From: Chloroflexota bacterium
Lineage (GTDB): Bacteria > Chloroflexota > Anaerolineae > UBA4142
Direction of reading: 5' to 3'
Assembly: GCA_016200825.1 (NCBI GenBank)
Contig: JACQEA010000293.1
Span: forward strand, 1 to 5,950
DNA: 5,950 bases
The position numbers were made by a program, and so were the translations under genes. The notes under the pieces are model-generated. The model had not been told where the DNA came from and ran no database searches. It saw only the letters and a list, made by a program, of their open reading frames with translations. Positions within the stretch are counted from its first letter, which is position 1, and each line of letters begins with the position of its first letter. Positions 1-4,447 of the stretch are shown here, piece after piece.

Positions 1-1553
1 GCGATGCCCGGCTCGCCGAGCAAACGATAAATCGCGAGCGGCATCGTTGGAAATTCGGGCAAGGCGATCAACGCAGTCGCGCCAAATTCGCCGAGCGAAA
101 TCACAAACGCGAAAATTCCGCCGACGATGAGCGCGCGCGCGATGATCGGCAAATCTATTGCGCGCCACATGCGCGCGGGCGACGCGCCCAACACGCGCGC
201 GGCATCGCGCAGTTGTGGTTTGATACTCCGCAAGATCGGTACGAGCGCGCGCACGACGAAGGGAAACGCGACGAGCGCGTGCGCGATGGGAACGAGATAA
301 ATTGTCGCGCGCAACGCGAGCGGCGGACGATCCAGCGCGATCAAAAATCCAAACCCCAATGTTACCGCGGATGTTCCGAGTGGCAACATATAAAATGTAT
401 CGCGCAGAGATGCGTTGCCGCTTCGTTCTGTGATTGAGTACGCCGCGCCGATTCCCAAGATCAACGCGAGCGCGACCGCAATCGCGGCGAACGCGAGCGA
501 GTTGCGCACCGCGTCAATCGGCGGAACAAATGTGATCGAGCCGCGCACATTTTCAAACAGCGCGGCGTAATTCTGCCAACTCAAACCATCGCGCGTGATG
601 AACGATTCGCTCGTGAGTGTGACCAGCGGCGCGCTGAGAAAGATGAGCGTGAGCGCGAGCGTCAGAAAGACAAATATTTTTTCGCGCGCGGTTTGCGGTT
701 TGCGGCGCGCGATGTTTGATGGGCGCAATGCAAGCGGACGCGCGACGCGCGCGTTGACGCGCGTATACAGTAACATCAACCCACTCGTGCAAATTATTTG
801 CAAGAGCGAAAGCGTCGCGGCGAGCGGAAGGTTGAACAAGTTGACAGTTTGGCGATAAATTTCAACTTCGAGCGTCGCAAAACGCGCGCCGCCCAGCAGA
901 AGAATGACGCCGAAGGAAGTGAAATCGAAAATAAAAATCAACAACGCGGCGGCGACAATCGCGGGCATGAGAAGTGGAAGCGTGACGTGAAAAAACGCGC
1001 GCGCGCGGCTCGCGCCCAACACGCGCGCCGCATCGCGATAATGCGGCGAAAGCGTTGACCAAAATTGGCTCACGATGCGAAAGGCAATCGAAAAATTGTA
1101 AAAGACATGCGCGATGAAAATAATCCAGATCGTGTCGAGCAAATCAATCGGCGGTTCAGAAAGTTGAAACGCGCGCATGAGCAATTCGTTAAATCCGCCA
1201 CGCGGTCCGAGCAACGCGTTGAACGCCGCGGCAATGACAATCGTGGGCATGAGAAACGGAATGGTGATGAGCGCGCGCAAACCATTTGACGCGGGCAAAC
1301 GGTAATGCGAAAAAATATACGCGGCGGGAAACGCGGCGAGAAGCGTGAGGAGGGTCGAGAGCGCGGCTTGAAAAAAAGTAAACGCGAGGACGCGCGCATA
1401 GTACGGATCGGATAACAGATCACGCGCCGAAAAAAAATCGAGCGAACCGTCTGGCGCAAATGAGACGCGCAGAATCACGGCGAGCGGATAAAAGAAAAAT
1501 ACTATCAAGAACGCGAGCGGCGCGGCGCGCAGTGCGAGCGCGAAGATTTTCAT
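1..1553 (-). CDS. thiP: Thiamine ABC transporter permease ThiP (3' end outside window)
   Basis: This is the inner-membrane permease of a thiamine/TPP ABC importer. It would form the channel between lipoprotein ThiB and an ATPase (ThiQ, not in view). Reading from the ATG at 1553 gives 517 codons with no stop before the window edge. ThiP of E. coli is about 536 aa, so probably only a short C-terminal piece is missing. Two MetI-like halves are visible, each with an EAA loop that contacts the ATPase: DAARVLGASRARAFFHVTLP at residues 174-193 and DAARVLGASPARMWRAIDLP at 450-469. Hydrophobic helices fill the rest, with a basic, less hydrophobic link around 265-292. The two loops start with the same nine residues, as expected from internal duplication. 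The start has no Shine-Dalgarno on the minus strand; an in-frame TTG lies six codons upstream. Placement 74 bp after thiB supports thiamine specificity; by sequence alone an iron-type (FbpB-like) permease would be the alternative. Confidence 0.88.
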   Translation of the reverse strand, partial: MKIFALALRAAPLAFLIVFFFYPLAVILRVSFAPDGSLDFFSARDLLSDPYYARVLAFTFFQAALSTLLTLLAAFPAAYIFSHYRLPASNGLRALITIPFLMPTIVIAAAFNALLGPRGGFNELLMRAFQLSEPPIDLLDTIWIIFIAHVFYNFSIAFRIVSQFWSTLSPHYRDAARVLGASRARAFFHVTLPLLMPAIVAAALLIFIFDFTSFGVILLLGGARFATLEVEIYRQTVNLFNLPLAATLSLLQIICTSGLMLLYTRVNARVARPLALRPSNIARRKPQTAREKIFVFLTLALTLIFLSAPLVTLTSESFITRDGLSWQNYAALFENVRGSITFVPPIDAVRNSLAFAAIAVALALILGIGAAYSITERSGNASLRDTFYMLPLGTSAVTLGFGFLIALDRPPLALRATIYLVPIAHALVAFPFVVRALVPILRSIKPQLRDAARVLGASPARMWRAIDLPIIARALIVGGIFAFVISLGEFGATALIALPEFPTMPLAIYRLLGEPGI

Positions 1554-1570
1554 CGCGAGGAGAGATTGCA

Positions 1571-1614
1571 AGACCCGGAGACGCGTTCAAGGATTTTTTC
1601 GCGTCTCCGGGTCT
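1571..1614 (-). repeat. Perfect 15-bp inverted repeat between thiB and thiP
   Basis: AGACCCGGAGACGCG at 1571-1585 is repeated exactly as its reverse complement at 1600-1614, with a 14-nt loop. In the thi mRNA this would form a very stable G+C-rich hairpin starting 13 nt after the thiB stop codon. No U-tract follows it, so it is not a standard intrinsic terminator. The likely roles, by inference, are protection of the thiB 3' end from exonucleases, which would raise ThiB over ThiP, or partial termination. It could also be a copy of a dispersed REP-like element. Confidence 0.8.
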
Positions 1615-1627
1615 AGAATTTATCGCG

Positions 1628-2773
1628 TCAACGCAAAACCGCGCTCGTCCATTCGTTGATCCATTTTTCGCGATTCGCGTCAATCGTCTCCGCGCTCAAG
1701 GTCGCGGATTTTTTGGGCCGTTCCGCGAATTTATAAAAGTCGGGGAGTTTCGCGTCCGCATTGACGGGAAAGACAAACATTTGCGCGGGCACGTCTTCTT
1801 GAAAACGCGTCGCGAGCATATAGTCAATCAGTTTTTGCGCGAGCGCGGGATTTTTCGCGCCGCTGAGCACGCCCGCAAATTCAATTTGCCGAAAACACGC
1901 GTCGTCGCCTAAAACATTTGCCGTTGGCGGAGTCGTTGCTTTGCCGCCGCTAAAAAAAACTTCGGCGGCGGGACTCGTCGCGTAACTCAACACAATCGGG
2001 CGAGTGCCTTTGCCGCTCCACGTGGATTTGTTGTAGTACGCATCCGACCAACCTTCGCTCACCAAGACATTATTGGCGCGCAATTTTTTCCAGTAATCGA
2101 GATATTTGTCTGCGCCAAAATGCGCGACGGTGGCGAGCAAGAACGCGAGTCCGGGAGATGAAGTCGCAGGATTTTCAACGACGAGCAACCCTTTGTAATC
2201 CGTGTTCGTGAGGTCTTCTAATTTCGCGGGCGGAGTCAGATAGCGATTGCTGAACCAACCGCTATCGTAATTCAAACACACATCGCCGTAATCAATCGGC
2301 GTGACGCGATTTTGCGCGTCGAGTTTGAATTCGGCCGGAATTTTTTCAATGCCCGCGGCTTTGTACGGCGCAAAGAGATCGGCTTTGAGCGCGCGACTAA
2401 GAAATGTATTGTCCACACCAAAGAACGCGTCCGCGAGCGGATTATTTTTGGTGAGGATGGCTTGATTCAACGCTTTGCCCGCGTCCCCGGCTTTGAGCAC
2501 GCGCACTTTGGCATTATTCGCTTTTTCAAATGCCGCGATCACATCTTCACTCGCGGCGAACGAATCGTGCGTCATCAAAACTATTTCCGTTTGTCCGGGC
2601 GCGAGCGTTGCCGTCGCGGTTTTGCTTGGCGGCGCGACGGTTGCAATGGTAGGCGCTACCGTCGGCGCGATTATTGGCGCGAGCGTTGGCGCGGGTGGCG
2701 GGGTTGATGCGGGCGCGCACGCGGCGGTGATGACGAGAAAGAAAGTGAGCGCGAGAATTATTTTGGATTTCAT
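1628..2773 (-). CDS. thiB: Thiamine-binding lipoprotein ThiB
   Basis: This is the substrate-binding protein of the thiamine ABC importer, 381 aa. Residues 1-19 form a lipoprotein signal peptide: KSK, a hydrophobic stretch, then TAAC with the lipidated Cys at 19. A low-complexity Pro/Ala/Thr linker follows to about residue 58, holding the domain away from the membrane as in bacteria that tether these proteins. The binding fold starts near 62. Segments that match the ThiB family are THDSF (68-72), FFGVDNTFL (117-125), PIDYGDVCLNYD (159-170), TSSPGLAFLL (204-213), EGWSDAYY (240-247) and VLSYATSPAAE (261-271). The TSPGL and GWS-AY segments are typical of ThiB and argue against a general iron or putrescine binder. 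The start is fixed by AAAGGAGGT just upstream. It lies in one orientation between thiN and thiP, downstream of a TPP riboswitch, which supports thiamine, TMP or TPP as ligand. Confidence 0.92.
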   Translation of the reverse strand: MKSKIILALTFFLVITAACAPASTPPPAPTLAPIIAPTVAPTIATVAPPSKTATATLAPGQTEIVLMTHDSFAASEDVIAAFEKANNAKVRVLKAGDAGKALNQAILTKNNPLADAFFGVDNTFLSRALKADLFAPYKAAGIEKIPAEFKLDAQNRVTPIDYGDVCLNYDSGWFSNRYLTPPAKLEDLTNTDYKGLLVVENPATSSPGLAFLLATVAHFGADKYLDYWKKLRANNVLVSEGWSDAYYNKSTWSGKGTRPIVLSYATSPAAEVFFSGGKATTPPTANVLGDDACFRQIEFAGVLSGAKNPALAQKLIDYMLATRFQEDVPAQMFVFPVNADAKLPDFYKFAERPKKSATLSAETIDANREKWINEWTSAVLR

Positions 2774-2776
2774 ATT

Positions 2777-2785
2777 ACCTCCTTT
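2777..2785 (-). promoter_or_regulatory. Strong ribosome binding site of thiB
   Basis: On the minus strand AAAGGAGGT precedes the thiB ATG with TAAT between GGAGG and the start. It is the only near-perfect Shine-Dalgarno among the gene starts visible here. thiN and thiP lack one, which suggests that ThiB is made in excess of its partners. Confidence 0.85.
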
Positions 2786-2819
2786 GATAATGGGACACTG
2801 ATTAACTGACGCTACGCAC

Positions 2820-2940
2820 TGTCATTCTGAACGAGCGAAGCGAGTGAAGAATCTTGTTGTTTCAAACAAATTCTTACCGCTTTTGGTGATATTTGGTTAC
2901 TTTTGGAGCAACAAGACCCTTCGCTTCGCTCAGGGTGACA
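2820..2940. repeat. MITE/REP-like imperfect inverted repeat (GTCATTCTGA...GAAGCGA type)
   Basis: The left end (2820-2859) carries TGTCATTCTGAACGAGCGAA followed by GCGAGTGAAGAATCTTGTTG. The right end (2909-2940), reverse complemented, reads TGTCACCCTGAGCGAAGCGA followed by AGGGTCTTGTTG. The two arms therefore form an imperfect hairpin about 30-40 bp long around a 49-bp centre. No transposase is present. From memory, extragenic repeats with this wording (GTCA-CCTGAGCGAAGCGAAG) recur in many Chloroflexota and other genomes. Its position between thiN and thiB makes it part of the thi transcript unless thiB has its own promoter. Confidence 0.7.
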
Positions 2941-2958
2941 AAGGGTGCGTAAGGTGAG

Positions 2959-3019
2959 TGATTAACACTGACGAACACAGAAAAATAATATCAATGTGAA
3001 TCAGTGTGTCTGTGTGTCC
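2959..3019. repeat. Extragenic 'TTAACACTGACGAACACAG / CAGTGTGTCTGTGTGTCC' repeat
   Basis: The left part has TGATTAACACTGACGAACAC and the right part AATCAGTGTGTCTGTGTGTC. ACACTGA (2966-2972) and TCAGTGT (3001-3007) are exact reverse complements, and the flanks share GTGT/ACAC wording. It resembles the family of 'TCTGTGTTAATCTGTGTCC' extragenic repeats that I recall from several environmental phyla. With the element at 2820-2940 it fills nearly all of the 269-bp gap between thiN and thiB. I see no ORF and no convincing promoter in that gap. Confidence 0.5.
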
Positions 3020-3042
3020 ATTGTTTGTATGAAAAGTAAAAT

Positions 3043-3684
3043 TTAGAGATTAGAAATCGATTTTTGAAAATGAACGATTAACAGCATCCCCCTTTCTATT
3101 CGCACGCGCGCGCGTGGCGCGATCAATCCGTTGCTAATTCCGCGCGCGGTATTTTGGGCGAGTGTTTCGCCGCGCAACGAAAATTCCATGCCTTGCGTTT
3201 CAATTCCTTCCACGCGCGCCGTCAGCGGAATAAGCGAAACGGTATCGCCAATTTGTCCATTGATTTCCGATTCGTCGCGCGTGATCCACAATTCCGCGTC
3301 CGCCGTGACGATTCGGACACGCTCGGCGCGCGCGAGCAAAAAAATATTCGCGAGCGTCTGGTCAATGCGTCCGCCGAGCGCGGCGAGAATTGTAATTTCG
3401 GTCGCGCCGCGCGTGCGCGCGAGATCCAATGCGAGTTCGAGATCCGTTTGGTCTTTGGCGCGCGGATGTTGAATTTTTTCGACGCGCGCCGTATCGAGCC
3501 AGCGCGCGGTGTCCGCGTCGAGCGAATCGAGATCGCCAATCACGCTGTGCGGCGCGAGCGCGAGAAATAATCGCGCGTTACGCGCGCCGCCGTTCGCCGC
3601 GAGACGCAAGTCCGCGCGCGCCCATAGCGCGCGTAATCGAGCATGATCTTGAATTTCACCGTTCGCAACGATGACGCAATGCAT
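3043..3684 (-). CDS. thiN: Thiamine pyrophosphokinase
   Basis: The enzyme transfers pyrophosphate from ATP to thiamine, giving TPP and AMP (EC 2.7.6.2), in the cytoplasm. The product is 213 aa, the usual size. Family signatures in order are IVANGE (5-10), AANGGARNA (29-37), VIGDLDSLD (48-56), KDQTDLELAL (77-86), LGGRIDQTLAN (103-113), GDTVSLIPL (146-154), the RGETL of the TPP-binding C-terminal domain (171-175), RGISNGL (181-187) and LLIVH (201-205). The acidic DLDS and KDxTD motifs that coordinate Mg2+ and ATP are intact. Residue 31 is Asn where many relatives have Asp (ADGGA). The start at 3684 is chosen because MHCVIVANGE is the normal N-terminus; an open frame reaching 3864 runs through the riboswitch and is not coding. 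There is no clear Shine-Dalgarno. It is the first gene of the operon with thiB and thiP, which fits salvage of imported thiamine. Confidence 0.93.
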   Translation of the reverse strand: MHCVIVANGEIQDHARLRALWARADLRLAANGGARNARLFLALAPHSVIGDLDSLDADTARWLDTARVEKIQHPRAKDQTDLELALDLARTRGATEITILAALGGRIDQTLANIFLLARAERVRIVTADAELWITRDESEINGQIGDTVSLIPLTARVEGIETQGMEFSLRGETLAQNTARGISNGLIAPRARVRIERGMLLIVHFQKSISNL

Positions 3685-3688
3685 TGGT

Positions 3689-3719
3689 AAAAAAAATCGC
3701 CACCCAATCTGGATGGCGA
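3689..3719 (-). terminator. Intrinsic terminator of the TPP riboswitch expression platform
   Basis: On the minus strand TCGCCATCC, loop AGATT, GGGTGGCGA form a 9-bp stem with one G-U pair, followed directly by eight Ts. The U-tract ends only four nt before the thiN start codon. It should stop transcription when TPP is bound to the upstream aptamer. Part of the stem and its loop can instead pair with the aptamer (see findings). Confidence 0.9.
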
Positions 3720-3753
3720 GAAATTTTTTTACGTGCTTCGCAAAAAAAATTTC
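3720..3753 (-). promoter_or_regulatory. A/U-rich hairpin linking aptamer and terminator
   Basis: GAAATTTTTTT (3753-3743) is the exact reverse complement of AAAAAAATTTC (3730-3720), giving an 11-bp stem with a 12-nt loop; GCG/CGU inside the loop may extend it. It sits between the 3' edge of the aptamer and the terminator and may act as a spacer or stack against the terminator stem. Its left arm also overlaps the likely P1 strand of the aptamer. Confidence 0.55.
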
Positions 3754-3840
3754 CTGCGCTGGCATTATCCAGATCAGGTTCAATGGGTCGGCGGCTATCA
3801 GTCGCCCTCTCAGCCCGGTCGCACCGAGCTCCCCGTGATT
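3750..3840 (-). promoter_or_regulatory. TPP riboswitch (THI-box aptamer)
   Basis: The conserved THI-box elements occur in order on the minus strand: CGGGGAGC (P2, near 3833-3826), GGGCTGAGAGGG (pyrimidine-sensing side, 3816-3805), CGACCC (3790-3785), then the near-invariant GAACCTGATCTGGATAATGC (from 3781), followed by CAGCGCAGG. The aptamer binds thiamine pyrophosphate. It lies upstream of thiN, whose product makes TPP, and of the thiB-thiP transporter, so it closes a negative feedback loop. P1 is A/U rich (AAAU with AUUU) and its exact ends are uncertain. The downstream terminator indicates control at transcription. Confidence 0.96.
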
Positions 3841-3854
3841 TCGATTTCGTTCCG

Positions 3855-3883
3855 AGTGTAGCACGCGATTGCATGACTGTCAA
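3855..3883 (-). promoter_or_regulatory. Sigma70-type promoter of the thi operon
   Basis: The minus strand has a perfect -35 TTGACA (3883-3878), a 17-bp spacer and a -10 TACACT (3860-3855). The predicted transcript start, near 3848, falls about 8 nt before the aptamer begins, as expected for a riboswitch leader. Confidence 0.85.
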
Positions 3884-3902
3884 GACAAATCGCGATAAAG
3901 TT

Positions 3903-3931
3903 TTGCTAATCTTTTCAATGTGTGCTAAAAT
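3903..3931 (+). promoter_or_regulatory. Promoter of tRNA-Gln
   Basis: A -35 TTGCTA (3903-3908), a 17-bp spacer and a -10 TAAAAT (3926-3931) lie just upstream of the tRNA, with a predicted start near 3938. It is back to back with the thi promoter: only 19 bp separate the two -35 boxes. Confidence 0.8.
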
Positions 3932-3943
3932 CTCGCGCAAGAA

Positions 3944-4014
3944 TGGGAGATGGTGCAATGGTAGCACGACTGACTCTGGATCAGTTAATCGTGGTTCGAA
4001 TCCACGTCTCCCAG
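3944..4014 (+). tRNA. tRNA-Gln (anticodon CUG)
   Basis: The 71-nt cloverleaf is complete. The acceptor stem pairs TGGGAGA (3944-3950) with TCTCCCA (4007-4013), and the discriminator is G4014. The D stem is GTGC/GCAC. The anticodon stem ACTGA/TCAGT encloses loop CTCTGGA with anticodon CTG at 3976-3978, reading CAG. The variable loop is 4 nt. The T arm is CGTGG-TTCGAAT-CCACG. The U1-A72 start is typical of bacterial tRNA-Gln. CCA is not encoded. A second tRNA-Gln (UUG) would be expected elsewhere in the genome. Confidence 0.97.
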
Positions 4015-4028
4015 TATTTTTGCGGGTG

Positions 4029-4066
4029 AATCCTCGCGGCAATCTTCCGCGAGGATTGTAATTTAT
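4029..4066 (+). terminator. Terminator downstream of tRNA-Gln
   Basis: AATCCTCGCGG (4029-4039) pairs perfectly with CCGCGAGGATT (4047-4057) around a 7-nt loop. A T-rich but interrupted tail (GTAATTTATTTT) follows. It starts 15 nt after the tRNA, so the tRNA is probably a monocistronic unit. Confidence 0.8.
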
Positions 4067-4094
4067 TTTAGCCGTGCGAGCCAACGAATTCACA

Positions 4095-4259
4095 ATGCCC
4101 AGTTCCAAACTTTTGCTTTCGTACAACATTCCGTACGAAAAACAAGACGCCTATCTGCGCTTTATGCTGAATCAATTTATTCCTCGCGGCGGGTGGTGCC
4201 GTACGATCCCGGGTTTCAATTCTGACGCGGCAGAGTCTATTCGACTTTACGCGAAATAA
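4095..4259 (+). pseudogene. Remnant of a small hypothetical protein gene (internal deletion suspected)
   Basis: The frame from ATG 4095 gives 54 aa: MPSSKLLLSYNIPYEKQDAY, then LRFMLNQFIP, then an unrelated-looking tail ending in RLYAK. A GTG at 4074 would add seven residues. The N-terminal part resembles the opening strand and helix of a roughly 95-100 aa family seen in Chloroflexota, in a style like dimeric alpha/beta-barrel proteins; this is from memory. In another plus-strand frame, 4193-4225 reads RVVPYDPGFQF and stop, which looks like the C-terminus of the same family. This suggests that the middle of the gene was deleted, leaving a frameshifted join near 4185-4195. There is no clear Shine-Dalgarno or promoter. 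It may instead be a short intact gene of unknown function. Confidence 0.45.
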
Positions 4260-4264
4260 TTTTT

Positions 4265-4353
4265 ACCGCAAAGACGCCAAGTGCGCAAAGAAAAAATGAA
4301 GCGTTTAAGCTTGTTTCATAGGTTATCCTTGGCGTTCTTTGCGTCTTTGCGGT
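4265..4353. repeat. Extragenic inverted repeat, 'ACCGCAAAGACGC' family
   Basis: The arms ACCGCAAAGACGC (4265-4277) and GCGTCTTTGCGGT (4341-4353) are exact reverse complements. Each is followed inward by related GCGCAAAGAA / AACGCCAAGG wording, so the whole 89-bp unit is an imperfect palindrome. Repeats with this wording are, from memory, common between genes in many environmental bacteria. It starts five nt after the stop of the small remnant ORF. The minus-strand reading frame that crosses it (reading ITAKTQRTPR...LCALGVFAVK) is a repeat artefact. Confidence 0.75.
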
Positions 4354-4387
4354 GATATTTTTATTCTGAATAAAGTGGAATAAAGCA

Positions 4388-4421
4388 AACAGGCGAGAAA
4401 TTTTTCTCTCGCCTGTTTTTT
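4388..4421. terminator. Probably bidirectional terminator between the remnant ORF and ctaA-ctaB
   Basis: AACAGGCGAGA (4388-4398) and TCTCGCCTGTT (4407-4417) form a perfect 11-bp stem with an 8-nt loop. On the plus strand a run of six Ts (4416-4421) closes it, as in an intrinsic terminator. On the minus strand it lies 30 nt after the ctaA-ctaB stop, with a weaker tail (TGTTTGCTTTATTCC). It separates convergent transcription from the two sides. Confidence 0.8.
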
Positions 4422-4447
4422 GTTGGACGACCGCGCGTTCGCGCTTG

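Noticed and set aside
213..1289. Several plus-strand frames of 74-87 codons opposite thiP
   Set aside because: They are Arg/Ala-rich antisense shadows created by GCG/CGC codon use in thiP. The minus-strand frame is continuous with permease motifs.
1460..1912. Plus-strand 150-codon frame and minus-strand 87-codon frame around the thiB/thiP junction
   Set aside because: They overlap thiB, the intercistronic hairpin and the thiP start, have biased Arg-rich composition and show no recognisable motif.
2774..3042. A separate promoter for thiB in the thiN-thiB gap
   Set aside because: Candidate -10-like words such as CATTAT exist, but none has a credible -35 at normal spacing, so I do not call a promoter.
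3685..3864. N-terminal extension of the thiN frame by 60 codons
   Set aside because: The extension lies on the riboswitch aptamer and terminator, and family alignment places the N-terminus at MHCVIVANGE.
3944..4014. tRNA-Gln as an integration (att) site
   Set aside because: No partial duplicate of the tRNA 3' end and no integrase gene are found in the window.
3656..4129. Minus-strand 157-codon frame and the opposite plus-strand 125-codon frame
   Set aside because: They cross the tRNA-Gln gene, both promoters and the riboswitch; all of these explain the sequence better than coding does.
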